From positions 186,001-250,000 of the forward strand of contig DAHXKG010000001.1 of NCBI GenBank assembly GCA_027366525.1: DNA of 64,000 nucleotides, written 5' to 3'. The notes under the pieces are model-generated. The model did no database searches. It was not told the DNA's origin and saw only the letters and a list, made by a program, of their open reading frames with translations. Below are positions 17,423-27,153 of this stretch, in pieces; position 1 is the stretch's first letter, and each line of letters opens with the position of its first letter. A program made the translations under genes and the position numbers. The DNA is from a candidate division FCPU426 bacterium. GTDB lineage: Bacteria; Oederibacteriota; Muellerivitia; Muellerivitales; DAHXKG01.

Positions 17423-18463
17423 TTAAATGCGTTGCTTTTTAGAAAAATTCCAAGAGTTCAACCATAATTGTTTAAATGCGGTCAGCCAACTTTTTTGTAT
17501 TGTATGGAAATACACTGAAGATTTTGGAAGTTGACTCAACAAGCGTCGATGTGCGACCTTCAATGAATGATATGGCATCCCGGGAAATAAATGATGTACT
17601 GCATGAAATCGAAGTCCAACTGGAGCCCATAGTGGAGTAAAAATCGGATTTCCAGGAATAGTAATTGAATCTAAAAATTGCCCTTCAAATTGCAAAATAT
17701 GATTCGGTGGATTTTGGTACCCATGTGCGACTAAAGTTCTAGCCATATTCACCAATAAAATAAATGTAGTAATCCCATACCACCACTCCGCTAATTGAAA
17801 CGGTATGAAATGAAACACCATTAAAAAAAATACAATCCACCCATAGAAGCACGTTGCCCCTTCTTCCATTTTCCATTTTTGTTCCTCTACCCGAGTCGGT
17901 TGGGTTCGACGATAACTTAAGTCAATTACTAACGATGAAGCTTTTTCCCAAGTGAATTCCCTTATTTTTTGATTCACATATGACAACGGTGTTAGAATCA
18001 TAAATCGTATTAAAAAGACCAACGGTGCCAAAAAAGATCCCAAAAACATTAATATAATTTTCATTGGCACTTCAAAGGCAAAAGACATATATTCACCATC
18101 GGCCTGAGTTCCATAAATTTTTTGCTTATGATGATCTATATGCACGCCCAAATAGGTAAACGATGGAACCATCAGAGGAAAGCCGCATGTTAAATTCCAA
18201 ACAATTTTAAAAAATCTAAAAGTTCCTTTTTTAAAATGGGCTAATTCATGAATAAATAAAACAGATCGATATAAGCTTAATCCTGCAATGAAAAATAAAA
18301 GCAGTTTCACATCAAAGGCAATTTGATCATTTATAATTAAAAAAAAAGAAATCCATCCCAGACTGATATGAAATAAAAAATCGGACCAATAGATATACAG
18401 ATTTGGTACAAAAAGATCTGCAACTATTCTTTTGGCTTCACCAATAGAAAAAGTATTTTGCAC
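17423..18463 (-). CDS. Membrane fatty acid desaturase family protein
   Basis: This 346-residue membrane di-iron enzyme belongs to the fatty acid desaturase/hydroxylase superfamily. Three histidine boxes are visible: HELAHF (about 69-74), HIDHH (about 108-112) and HAVHHLFPGMPYH (about 288-300). Four hydrophobic segments separate the first and last boxes. The substrate could be an acyl lipid or a carotenoid-like compound; the boxes alone do not decide. Its stop abuts that of tsaC (convergent), and the carboxypeptidase gene is divergent from it. Confidence 0.88.
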   Translation of the reverse strand: MQNTFSIGEAKRIVADLFVPNLYIYWSDFLFHISLGWISFFLIINDQIAFDVKLLLFFIAGLSLYRSVLFIHELAHFKKGTFRFFKIVWNLTCGFPLMVPSFTYLGVHIDHHKQKIYGTQADGEYMSFAFEVPMKIILMFLGSFLAPLVFLIRFMILTPLSYVNQKIREFTWEKASSLVIDLSYRRTQPTRVEEQKWKMEEGATCFYGWIVFFLMVFHFIPFQLAEWWYGITTFILLVNMARTLVAHGYQNPPNHILQFEGQFLDSITIPGNPIFTPLWAPVGLRFHAVHHLFPGMPYHSLKVAHRRLLSQLPKSSVYFHTIQKSWLTAFKQLWLNSWNFSKKQRI

Positions 18464-18616
18464 TTTTTCCCCCTAAATGAATAACGATTAATTTTACCAA
18501 ATTCTTAATTTCAAAAAAGATCGCTTACTTTCCGTTTATTTAAGTTTAAATAATAACTTACAATTAATTGAAATTATAATTATAATTTTTTAACTTAAAT
18601 TCAAGAGGAATTATTA

Positions 18617-20128
18617 ATGCCAACCACAAAGCTTTATAATGAATTGCTTACATATATGAAAGAAATCACAACATTAAGCACCTGTGCCAGCACTCTAGGA
18701 TGGGATCAAAGAACCTATATGCCATTTCGAGCCGCTGATCATCGAGCAGATCAACTCGCGCTGCTGTCTCGACTTATACACCAAAAATTAACTTCCCCCG
18801 TTCTAGGCGACCTACTCCATAATTTGGAATCTTCTGTCGACCCTACCGACTCAACTTCAGATTTTGCAGTTAACCTTCGAGAGTGGAAGCGTTTATATTT
18901 CCGTTCTCAAAAACTTCCCGTTGATTTCGTTGAGGAATTTTCGAAAACCACGGCTCAGGCTGAAATGCAGTGGATGCTCGCACGCAAAGAAAATCGCTTT
19001 AACCTTTTTAAACCTTGGTTAGAAAAAATTGTAACGCTCGTTCAGCAACAGGCCAGTTATTATGGTTATACAGATCATCCCTATGATGCACTTTTAGATG
19101 AATATGAACCCGCCATGACGACTAAACAATTGAAGGCAATCTTCACCCCACTAACTCAGGAATTAACTAATCTAATGGAAAAAATTTTGGGTTCAAATTT
19201 CCAACCAAATATTTCCATTCTCAAACGCAGCTGTTCTATCATTGCTCAAAAAGAATTTTGTGAACTGCTTTCAACTTTTATTGGATTTGATTTTTCACGT
19301 GGCCGACTCGATATAAGCACCCACCCATTTACAACTCAACTGGGCCCAATGGATATTCGGCTCACCACTCGCTATCAAGAAACTGATTTAGCCGACTCGA
19401 TTTTCAGCACGTTGCATGAGACTGGACATGGCATCTATGAACAAGGGCTCCCTTCGTTATATTTTGGAACTCCAATGGCTGAAGCTGTTTCTCTCGGCAT
19501 TCATGAATCCCAATCAAGACTTTGGGAAAATTTTGTTGGAAGGCGCCTCTCCAGTTGGAAGTTTTTTTATCCATATTTCCAAAAGCAATTCAAAAATATT
19601 TTCGAGGATGTATCACTAGAAGAATTGTATTTTGCCATTAATTACAGTCATCCTTCTTTAATACGCACGGAATCAGATGAAGTAACCTATAATCTCCATA
19701 TTGCATTAAGATTCGAACTGGAAGAAATGATGATTACCGGACAATTAAAAATAGCCGATTTACCTGAAGCTTGGAATGCAGGCATGAAAAAATATTTAAA
19801 AATAACCGTTCCCAGTGATACATTAGGTTGCCTTCAGGATATGCATTGGGGTGGAGGGGCTTTGGGTTATTTCCCAACTTACACGCTTGGTAATTTATTT
19901 GCCGCGCAATTTTTTCACACTGCCCAACAAGAAATTTCCAATTTAGATCAAGCATTTGAAACCGGAAAATTTAATGTATTAAAACAATGGTTAAACGAAA
20001 AAATTCATGTGCATGGGAAACGCTATAACTCGAACACCCTATGTCAATTGGTCACCCAAAAACCATTAGATCGGTCATTTTTAATTAATTACTTAAAAGA
20101 AAAATACAGTTTAATTTATCATCTTTAA
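18617..20128 (+). CDS. M32 family metallocarboxypeptidase
   Basis: This cytoplasmic zinc carboxypeptidase removes C-terminal residues from peptides. Its 503 residues match the normal M32 length. The zinc site HETGH lies at about residues 266-270, and the third ligand is in GIHESQSRLWE about 28 residues later. Near the N-terminus, TLGWDQRTYMP is a family signature, and HPSLIRTESDEVTYNLH near 350 is the conserved C-terminal catalytic segment. An AAGAGGAAT ribosome site precedes the ATG. It appears monocistronic. Confidence 0.94.
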   Translation: MPTTKLYNELLTYMKEITTLSTCASTLGWDQRTYMPFRAADHRADQLALLSRLIHQKLTSPVLGDLLHNLESSVDPTDSTSDFAVNLREWKRLYFRSQKLPVDFVEEFSKTTAQAEMQWMLARKENRFNLFKPWLEKIVTLVQQQASYYGYTDHPYDALLDEYEPAMTTKQLKAIFTPLTQELTNLMEKILGSNFQPNISILKRSCSIIAQKEFCELLSTFIGFDFSRGRLDISTHPFTTQLGPMDIRLTTRYQETDLADSIFSTLHETGHGIYEQGLPSLYFGTPMAEAVSLGIHESQSRLWENFVGRRLSSWKFFYPYFQKQFKNIFEDVSLEELYFAINYSHPSLIRTESDEVTYNLHIALRFELEEMMITGQLKIADLPEAWNAGMKKYLKITVPSDTLGCLQDMHWGGGALGYFPTYTLGNLFAAQFFHTAQQEISNLDQAFETGKFNVLKQWLNEKIHVHGKRYNSNTLCQLVTQKPLDRSFLINYLKEKYSLIYHL

Positions 20129-20161
20129 CATTTAACGCAAATTTTCATATTATTTCAGATA

Positions 20162-20539
20162 CTAATTGTTGTCACACGTAGATTGAATTAACTCTGATAT
20201 TTTTTTCTCAAACACCGATTTTACTAAAATTACATCGGCACCACAATCTTGAGCATCGTGCAATAAATCAAATCGAACATGGCTTCCATAAACCACAATT
20301 GGAATTTTTCGAGTTCTAGTATTTTTTTTGAAATTTGAAATCAACTCACACACGTCAACCTCGGAAATTGAACTGTCAATTATAATCATTTTAAGATTCG
20401 AGTTTGAACTGATTTTTTGTATACTGACTCCTTCCCAAGCAAAAATACATTCAACTTTTTTAATTTTAGATATCGCTTCTATTTTGGCTTGAAAAAATAA
20501 ATCACTGACAATTGCAAGAATCACTGGTGGTTGCTCCAT
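20162..20539 (-). CDS. Stand-alone receiver-like domain protein
   Basis: This 125-residue protein consists of one response-regulator-receiver-like fold without an output domain. The likely phospho-acceptor is D55 at the end of beta strand 3 (MIIIDSS), with the conserved Lys at 107 (VILVKS) and Ser86 in IVVYGS. Only one acidic residue (D13) is seen where receivers normally carry two, so phosphorylation is uncertain. It starts 11 bases after the polA stop and is probably co-transcribed with it. No kinase is adjacent. Confidence 0.65.
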   Translation of the reverse strand: MEQPPVILAIVSDLFFQAKIEAISKIKKVECIFAWEGVSIQKISSNSNLKMIIIDSSISEVDVCELISNFKKNTRTRKIPIVVYGSHVRFDLLHDAQDCGADVILVKSVFEKKISELIQSTCDNN

Positions 20540-20550
20540 TCCACATTAAT

Positions 20551-23307
20551 CTAATGCGCTTCTAACCAATTATTACCTATTCCGAGTTCCACTTTGAGAG
20601 GCACTTTTAATTGGATGGCGTGCTCCATTTCTTCTCGAATCATTTTGCATACTGACGCCAGCTCATTTTGGGGAGTCTCAAAAATAAGTTCATCGTGTAC
20701 TTGTAAGAGCATTTTTGTTTTAAATTCTTTAAGGCCTTTCTGGATTTTAACCATTGCTACCTTAATTATATCTGCTGCTGATCCTTGAATAGGAGTATTA
20801 ATTGCCATATGTTCTGAATTAATTTTCAAACCAGGATTGAAAGAATTAATATCCGGTAATTTACGAACGCGGCCAAGAATTGTTGTCACATATTTTAATT
20901 TTCTTGCCCCTTCGATTTGATTTTGAATATAGCTTCGAATCGTTGGATATTTCAAAAAATACTCATCAATAAACTTCTTGGCTTCCTCCAGTGATATACC
21001 GTTCTCACGCGCTAATCGCTGAGGCCCCATACCATAAATAATGCCAAAATTAATTGCCTTGGCTTGACTTCGCTGTCGGTGGGTGACTTCCTTTAGAGGA
21101 ACTGAAAAAATCAATGATGCTGTTTGGGCATGCACATCCTCGTCATGCCCAAATGCCTTTAAAAGATTTTCATCGCCCGTTAAATGAGCTAAAACTCTTA
21201 ACTCGATTTGGGAATAATCCGCAGAAATTATTTTGTATGTTGAGTAACTTGGGATAAAAGCACGACGAATTTCTTTCCCGGACTCATCCCGGATAGGTAT
21301 ATTCTGCAGGTTGGGATTAAATGATGATAGACGCCCTGTGGCGGTACCTACTTGATTAAAAGAAGTGTGAATTTTATTATTTTGTGGATGAACCAAGGTT
21401 GGTAAAACATCTAAATATGTATTTTCCAATTTTGATAATTTTCGATATTCCAAAATCAAATCAACAATTCGAATGCCTTTAAAGGCTTCCAAAGTTGCAT
21501 ATTTTGTAGAAAACCCTATTTTATTTCTTTTAGGTTTTTTCTCTGAATTTTTTTTGTGAATTTCCAATTTTGAAAATAAAATTTCTCCCAGTTGCTGCGG
21601 TGAGGCAATTTTAAAGGTTTCTCCCGCCTCTTCAAAAATATGTTTGGCAAGCTTATCTAATTTTATTTTTGTTTCCTTGGATAATTGACTCAAAATGCTT
21701 AAATCCAAGGTCACGCCATCCCATTCCATCTGTTCCAGAATTCGAATCAGTGGCAACTCTACATCCGTATAAAGTTCTAATAAACTTTTATTTAATTTAA
21801 GGTTATTATCAAAAATTTGATGCAATTTAAAAATGATCTCGGAATTTTCGCAGGCAAATTTTGATAAATCTGATACAGCAAGTTCACGAATAGTTTTAAC
21901 GGAGTGGTCATTCAATAATTTTTTAATCGGCATTTTAGAATAATTTAAATATTTTTCTGACAAATGTTCTAAATCATGATCTCGGTCAGAGGCTTCTAGC
22001 AGGTAACTCTCTAACATGGTATCAAATATGGGATTTTGAATATTTATTTTTGGGGACTTGAATACTGAGATCAAATTTTTAATTGAATGTCCCCCTTTAT
22101 AAATATTTGCATGTTCAAAAAGAGGTTTTAAATTTTCAAAAATAATTTTTTCTTCCAAGTTCAAATTGAACGGAATATAACATGAATTTTGAGGTCCCCA
22201 CGCAATTGCCATTCCAATGATTTGATTTAAAAAATTCGTTGTTTCAATGACTTCCAAATCGATGGCAATCAATGATTGCTGTTCCAGTTTTTGCACCATT
22301 GTTTGAATCTCATTTTGGGTTTCTAAAATCAAATGAACGTTTGCTGGATTTTTCACATGGATCATTTTTTTTGAAATTTCCGATCTTGGAATTTCAACGC
22401 TTGAAACCTCAGTAGCTTGAGCCCATTTTTCAGTCAATTTTTCCACTCTATGAATTAAATTGAATTCAAGCTCTTTAAAAATTTGACGTATTTCTGGCAA
22501 ATTAGGTGTTTGGAAAACTAAATCTTCCGGATGGTGTTTCAGGGGAACATTACAATTAATAATAACTAATTCACGGGATAGTAACGCCCGTTCTTTTTGT
22601 TGAATTAATATTTCTTTGATACGTGGTTTAGAAACCGTTTCAATTTTTTCATAAAGCTGCTCGACGGACGCATAAGTTTGAATAAGTTGAATCGCTGTTT
22701 TTTCGCCAATCCCATGAATTCCTGGAACATTATCTGAAGCATCTCCCATCAATGCAAGTACTTCTATTACTTGTTGCGGCTTAACACCAAATTTTTCCAA
22801 CACCTCATTTTCCCCAATTTCAGAAATCCCATTTGATTTTTTAACATCGTACATTTTTACTTGATCATTAATTAATTGCATAAAATCTTTATCGCCTGAA
22901 ACAATATAACTTTGAATCTTTTTATTGGAAGCCTCCTTGACTAGAGTTCCAATAATATCGTCCGCTTCATATCCCGGCGCGGTCAAATAAGTTAGTCCCA
23001 GTGCTTTAACTATTTTTTCAATGTATGGAAGGGAGGCTGCCAGATCCTCAGGCATTTTTTGCCGCGTAGCCTTATATTCAGCATATTTAGCATGCCGAAA
23101 CGTTGGTTCGGGCGTATCAAAAACGATACCCAAATAACTTGGATTCTCATTTTCAATAATTGATAAAAGCGTATTTATAAACCCAAAAACGGATGAGGTG
23201 TTGGTTCCTTGCGAATTTGTTAAGGGGTGCTTAATAAAAGCAAAATATGATCGATAGGCTAATGCAGAACCATCGATTAGAAAAAGTTTTTCAGTAAGCA
23301 TTTTCAT
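20551..23307 (-). CDS. polA: DNA polymerase I
   Basis: This repair and Okazaki-fragment polymerase has 918 residues. The 5'-3' exonuclease domain (1 to about 290) has YEADDIIGTL, SGDKDFMQL and MGDASDNVPG. The polymerase domain has SADYSQIELRVLAH, INFGIIYGMG and VHDELIFE. In the middle 3'-5' exonuclease domain D350 and E352 are kept, but residues matching E. coli D424, Y497 and D501 are N411, F484 and N488, so proofreading is probably lost, as in several other bacterial Pol I enzymes. It is followed by a receiver-like gene at 11 bases. Confidence 0.96.
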   Translation of the reverse strand: MKMLTEKLFLIDGSALAYRSYFAFIKHPLTNSQGTNTSSVFGFINTLLSIIENENPSYLGIVFDTPEPTFRHAKYAEYKATRQKMPEDLAASLPYIEKIVKALGLTYLTAPGYEADDIIGTLVKEASNKKIQSYIVSGDKDFMQLINDQVKMYDVKKSNGISEIGENEVLEKFGVKPQQVIEVLALMGDASDNVPGIHGIGEKTAIQLIQTYASVEQLYEKIETVSKPRIKEILIQQKERALLSRELVIINCNVPLKHHPEDLVFQTPNLPEIRQIFKELEFNLIHRVEKLTEKWAQATEVSSVEIPRSEISKKMIHVKNPANVHLILETQNEIQTMVQKLEQQSLIAIDLEVIETTNFLNQIIGMAIAWGPQNSCYIPFNLNLEEKIIFENLKPLFEHANIYKGGHSIKNLISVFKSPKINIQNPIFDTMLESYLLEASDRDHDLEHLSEKYLNYSKMPIKKLLNDHSVKTIRELAVSDLSKFACENSEIIFKLHQIFDNNLKLNKSLLELYTDVELPLIRILEQMEWDGVTLDLSILSQLSKETKIKLDKLAKHIFEEAGETFKIASPQQLGEILFSKLEIHKKNSEKKPKRNKIGFSTKYATLEAFKGIRIVDLILEYRKLSKLENTYLDVLPTLVHPQNNKIHTSFNQVGTATGRLSSFNPNLQNIPIRDESGKEIRRAFIPSYSTYKIISADYSQIELRVLAHLTGDENLLKAFGHDEDVHAQTASLIFSVPLKEVTHRQRSQAKAINFGIIYGMGPQRLARENGISLEEAKKFIDEYFLKYPTIRSYIQNQIEGARKLKYVTTILGRVRKLPDINSFNPGLKINSEHMAINTPIQGSAADIIKVAMVKIQKGLKEFKTKMLLQVHDELIFETPQNELASVCKMIREEMEHAIQLKVPLKVELGIGNNWLEAH

Positions 23308-23765
23308 AATTTAATCCAATACTGCCCACTTAATGAATTTATCTATTCTACATAAAAAATCATGACTATTTTAAACCTACAAGTTCAGTTTTTATCTTTG
23401 ATATTTTATTTCAAAATAAAAATAAGGAATTAAACTGTACAATAATTTTCCTGTTATTGTCTTTAAAAATCTGTTGGGTTCAAACATTAATATTCTTGAA
23501 TATTTTGTTGAAGTGGCCATCAAAATGGAATATTTTATTTTTTACTCCATATGGTTGTTCTGCATGATTTTTCCAAGTTGATCGTTAAGATTTTGAAATC
23601 CCAATAAATATTTTCTCATGTGCACAAAATATCTTTGGAAAAGAAAAATCAAATATTTTTAATCACATTCAACTTGAAACCAATCGTAACACTTATCCTT
23701 TAATAGCAATAAAACTCAGTGCATAAGTGTTTTAAAGAACTTGACCAACTGTATTTTTAAAATCT
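23308..23765. other. Intergenic region between polA and the parAB operon end
   Basis: This is about 460 bases of very AT-rich sequence. I see no conserved gene, tRNA or strong terminator. A 25-codon open frame on the minus strand (23542-23619) has an ATG but no ribosome site and no recognisable product. Both flanking genes are on the minus strand, so the polA promoter should be in this interval. Confidence 0.5.
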
Positions 23766-24050
23766 TTAACTAGGAATTCCATACTTCTTTTTCGCCTCAG
23801 CCGTCATATTTTCGATATCTTCCATTAAAATCCTTGCACGAACTCCTTTAGTTCTCTTAAGCTCTGTATCCAAGGATGATCTTAATCGGCCTCGGAGCAT
23901 ATCCGCAATTTTGCGCGGTGCATATACATAAATGTCAGCTCCATCATCTTTATAATTACTATAATCAATTCGAATTACTGCTTGTGGTGCTAAACGTTTA
24001 GCTTCCGCTTCAATTTTCTTAGCAAGAATTTCTGCAGCTGTTTGTGGCAC
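23766..24050 (-). CDS. Small conserved-looking protein of unknown function
   Basis: This is a 94-residue charged, soluble protein. The GTG start at 24050 is preferred because GGAAAGGA lies 7 bases upstream; an in-frame TTG at 24101 would lengthen it but has no ribosome site. The sequence has an N-terminal helix (AAEILAKKIEAEAKRLAP), a predicted strand pair (VIRIDYSNYKDDGADIYVYAP) and a basic/acidic C-terminal half. I do not recognise the family. It is the last gene of the run that begins with parA and ends here, 75 bases after parB. Confidence 0.6.
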   Translation of the reverse strand: MPQTAAEILAKKIEAEAKRLAPQAVIRIDYSNYKDDGADIYVYAPRKIADMLRGRLRSSLDTELKRTKGVRARILMEDIENMTAEAKKKYGIPS

Positions 24051-24125
24051 TGGATAATCCTTTCCATACGCTTTAAAATTTTTCCAACTAGCTAAAAACA
24101 ATTTTAGTATGGGTGGTGGCAGATG

Positions 24126-24995
24126 TCAACGCAACCCACCTCGCCTAAACAAATTTAAAATTCTTTCCAAATCTTCTAAATTGTAGTAAGCAATACTCAT
24201 CGAACTTTTGCGCCCATTCATTTGAATTTCCACTTTGGTACCTAACCAATCCCTTAAATCTTTTTCTAATTGTTTCAAGTGTTGATCATTATTATAAGAT
24301 ATTTTTTTAATTTGTTTTCCATCTTTAGGCTTTTGATTTTTCAACAGCCGCTCAGTTTCACGAACACTTAAATTTCTGTTAACAATTTTAAACGCGAATT
24401 TTTTTTGTTCTTGTTCATCTGACAGCGATACTAAAACCCGAGCATGTCCTTGCGATATTTGCCCAGATTCTAAAAGTTTTTTAACAGAATCTGATAATTT
24501 TAATAATCTTAATGCATTTGCTATCGTCGCGCGATCTTTACCAACTTTTTGAGCAATTTGCTCTTGAGTTAATTGAAACTCATTTTGCAATCGATTATAC
24601 CCATGGGCTTCTTCCAATGGAGATAAATCAGTTCTTTGAAGATTTTCTATTAAAGCCAGTTCCAGGGTTTCTTCGTCAGAAGCCTCCACCTCAATCGCCG
24701 GAATTGTCAAGAGTCCAAGTTTTTGCGAGGCTCGGAATCGTCGTTCTCCTGCAATAATTTCAAAATAATCATTTTTTTTTCGAACTAAAATTGGCTGCAA
24801 AACACCTTTTTCCCGAATCGAATCAATTAGCTCTTGAAGCTCCGTGGCTTGAAAATTACGGCGTGGTTGAAATGTTCCCGGCCTGATTTTATCAAGTGGA
24901 ATGACATGCGATTGATTAACAGGGCTTTTTTCTCGAGAAATATTTTTCGATGGAATTAATGCCTCAATACCTTTACCTAAAGCTTTTTTACCCAC
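24126..24995 (-). CDS. parB: Chromosome-partitioning protein ParB
   Basis: This is the DNA-binding CTPase clamp that loads at parS and works with ParA in segregation. It has 289 residues. The N-terminal ParB domain has IRPGTFQPRRNF, GVLQPILVR and AGERRFRASQKLG (the CTP-binding box II). The helix-turn-helix follows, TQEQIAQKVGKDRATIANALRLL, then GHARVL. The C-terminal dimerisation domain is short. It overlaps the end of parA by 8 bases. No clear parS site was found in the window. Confidence 0.96.
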   Translation of the reverse strand: MGKKALGKGIEALIPSKNISREKSPVNQSHVIPLDKIRPGTFQPRRNFQATELQELIDSIREKGVLQPILVRKKNDYFEIIAGERRFRASQKLGLLTIPAIEVEASDEETLELALIENLQRTDLSPLEEAHGYNRLQNEFQLTQEQIAQKVGKDRATIANALRLLKLSDSVKKLLESGQISQGHARVLVSLSDEQEQKKFAFKIVNRNLSVRETERLLKNQKPKDGKQIKKISYNNDQHLKQLEKDLRDWLGTKVEIQMNGRKSSMSIAYYNLEDLERILNLFRRGGLR

Positions 24996-25749
24996 GAGTC
25001 ACCAACTCCTTTGTTAAATTTAAATACGCTTGTGCGCCTGAAGACCTAATATCATATAAAATAATCGGTTTCCCAAATGAAGGGGCTTCTGAAAGTTGAA
25101 CATTACGAGGAATAACTGTTTCGTATAGTTTTTCTCCAAAAAACTTTTTAACTTCTTCGGAAACTTGTGCCGATAACCGTGTTCGAGAATCAAACATAGT
25201 CAAAACTGCTCCCTCAATTTCCAAACTTGGATTTAAATTTTCACGCACTCGTCCAATTGTTTCCATTAATGCGCTCAATCCTTCTAGTGCATAATACTCA
25301 CTTTGAATGGGAATCAAAATAGACCGGGCCGCCGTAAGTGCATTCACGGTCAACAACCCTAACGAGGGTGGCGAATCAATTAAAATAAAATCGAAATTAT
25401 CCCCTATTGATTCCAACGATTTTTTAAGTCGGAATTCGCGGTTTTCTTCAGTGATTAATTCAATTTCTGCGCCTGTTAAATTAGCATTTGATGGAATACA
25501 GGACAATTTTTTCAATTCCGTAGAACAAATCGCTTTAATAATATTTACTTCTCCCATTAAAACCTGATAAATAGTCGGATAACTTTCATTTTTATTCAAT
25601 CCAACCCCCGAGGTTGAATTTCCTTGAGGATCCAAATCAATTAAAAGGGTGCGCTTTTCCATGGCGGCTAAGCAAGATGCTAGATTAACCGTTGTGGTGG
25701 TTTTTCCAACACCGCCCTTTTGATTTGCAATACATATGATCCGTTGCAT
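24988..25749 (-). CDS. parA: Chromosome-partitioning ATPase ParA (Soj-like)
   Basis: This deviant Walker A ATPase drives chromosome segregation. It has 253 residues from the ATG at 25749, which has GGTGAG 7 bases upstream; a GTG at 25761 is possible. Motifs are ANQKGGVGKTTTTVNL (Walker A, about 7-22), LLIDLDPQGN (about 35-44), FILIDSPPSLG (Walker B) and IPIQSEYYALEGL. The short N-terminus without a helix-turn-helix is typical of chromosomal ParA. It overlaps parB and follows the flippase-like gene in the same direction. Confidence 0.96.
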   Translation of the reverse strand: MQRIICIANQKGGVGKTTTTVNLASCLAAMEKRTLLIDLDPQGNSTSGVGLNKNESYPTIYQVLMGEVNIIKAICSTELKKLSCIPSNANLTGAEIELITEENREFRLKKSLESIGDNFDFILIDSPPSLGLLTVNALTAARSILIPIQSEYYALEGLSALMETIGRVRENLNPSLEIEGAVLTMFDSRTRLSAQVSEEVKKFFGEKLYETVIPRNVQLSEAPSFGKPIILYDIRSSGAQAYLNLTKELVTRG

Positions 25750-25773
25750 ACTAACACTCACCGTACAATTTAT

Positions 25774-26742
25774 TTAAGACCGATCAGTTAACATAGCCAT
25801 TTTGGATTTCCATCGAATTGGTTTTATTAAAAAGCACAATAGACCAACCAGCGTAACCCCCAATGTTCCCATCACAAACAATAGCAACGAATACGCTAAT
25901 GCTTGTTCCTTGGATAATGCAATTAAACCAAAAAGTAAAATTAGGGTTCCTTCTCGCGTTCCAAATCCCAAAAAAGTTAACAGTGAAACAATATTAACTA
26001 CTGATAGGCAAAATGCCAAATAAAATAAATTTATATGTAACTGAAGTGCTAACGCCATAAACTGACATCCTTTAAAAAAAACATAATATGAGCAAATGGT
26101 CCAAAAGACAGAAAAAAAAATTGATCGTCGATAAAATGATCTCAAGCCTTGATGGAATTCCTCAAAAATTTCATCCGTTTTAGATTTAAACCTGTTTTTC
26201 ATCATGCGGCGAAAAATATTCTTTAAAATCAGTTTGCCCATCTTTTTATTTAAGAACACGGCTGAGCCTAAAATAAGTAGTCCAAAAAAAACCCAAACTA
26301 AACTCTTAAATTGCTGATCATGCGGAATCGGATAAAAAAGAATACCCAATCCACCAAAAATCAATAAGGCATATAAATCAAAAATACGATCCACAACAAC
26401 ATTCGATGCGCCTTTACCCCATGCGACATTCAAATCTTCTTTTAAATATAAAATTTTAATAAAATCCCCTATACGACTTGGGATTACATTACCCCAATAG
26501 AGACTACTCATATAAACCAAAAAACAATTCCATAGTGAATATTGTAAGCCTTGCATTTTCAAGAGTTGTTTCCATCGAATGGCTTTGAACAAAACCATAA
26601 TAATCAGCGAGAGAAGCGTAAAACTCAAAAAACCTATTTTGGTGTGCTGTAAAATAGACCACGTATCAGGCAGGTTAACTCTTAATAAAATAAAAACAAA
26701 TAAAACTAGTCCAATTAAAATTATTATCAAGCTCTTCCACAT
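25774..26742 (-). CDS. Lysylphosphatidylglycerol synthetase TM-region / AglD-like membrane protein
   Basis: This 322-residue protein has about eight hydrophobic helices and matches the UPF0104/LPG-synthase TM region family. Landmarks are FKAIRWKQLLKMQGL near residue 55, YWGNVIPSRIGDFIKILYLKE (about 80-100), a segment with VVVDRIFDLYALLI, and GFGTREGTLILLFG near the C-terminus. The family includes lipid flippases and glycolipid-synthesis partners, so a role in envelope lipids is likely but not specific. The soluble synthase domain is absent. It lies in the acpS-to-parB run, with gaps of about 25-30 bases. Confidence 0.8.
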   Translation of the reverse strand: MWKSLIIILIGLVLFVFILLRVNLPDTWSILQHTKIGFLSFTLLSLIIMVLFKAIRWKQLLKMQGLQYSLWNCFLVYMSSLYWGNVIPSRIGDFIKILYLKEDLNVAWGKGASNVVVDRIFDLYALLIFGGLGILFYPIPHDQQFKSLVWVFFGLLILGSAVFLNKKMGKLILKNIFRRMMKNRFKSKTDEIFEEFHQGLRSFYRRSIFFSVFWTICSYYVFFKGCQFMALALQLHINLFYLAFCLSVVNIVSLLTFLGFGTREGTLILLFGLIALSKEQALAYSLLLFVMGTLGVTLVGLLCFLIKPIRWKSKMAMLTDRS

Positions 26743-26772
26743 ATAAACTTCCTCGACAATATTCTTTTTTAG

Positions 26773-27132
26773 CTATTTTAAATCAACTTGTGTTTCTGTG
26801 TAATGCGGAAGGCCTTTTAACATTTTAACAACAACACGGACTTTGTAACTTCCAGGTATAATCCACGGCGATACTGGAACTATTCCATAAAAATACCATA
26901 ATTTTTCTTTTTGATTTTTTCGAAAAATCAATTCGGGAGCTCCTGGAACTAAAATATACCCAATAACAGATTTTGCACTCAACGGCGCATTAATTTCAGC
27001 TAAAGCAGGTTTTCCACAATAAAGTGCATGCGGTTCAACATCTAAGTGCAGGTGAGAATCCCGAATAAACGGATTAGTTGCACAACCAGCTGCCCCCAAT
27101 ATGAAAACAATGGTTATAATTACTTTATTCAT
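26773..27132 (-). CDS. Small lipoprotein of unknown function
   Basis: This 119-residue protein has a clear lipoprotein signal: a hydrophobic N-terminus and lipobox GAAGC with Cys17. The mature part is predicted beta-rich and ends in a segment (SPWIIPGSYKVRVVVKML) that resembles an Ig-like or carbohydrate-binding-like sandwich. I do not recognise a family. It is flanked by membrane proteins in the same direction with gaps of about 20-30 bases, suggesting an envelope-linked operon. Confidence 0.65.
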   Translation of the reverse strand: MNKVIITIVFILGAAGCATNPFIRDSHLHLDVEPHALYCGKPALAEINAPLSAKSVIGYILVPGAPELIFRKNQKEKLWYFYGIVPVSPWIIPGSYKVRVVVKMLKGLPHYTETQVDLK

Positions 27133-27153
27133 TATAACTAGTTAAATTGCTTT

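Noticed and set aside
23542-23619. 25-codon open frame (minus) in the gap upstream of the polA start
   Set aside because: It has an ATG but no ribosome site, low complexity in an AT-rich spacer and no recognisable product.
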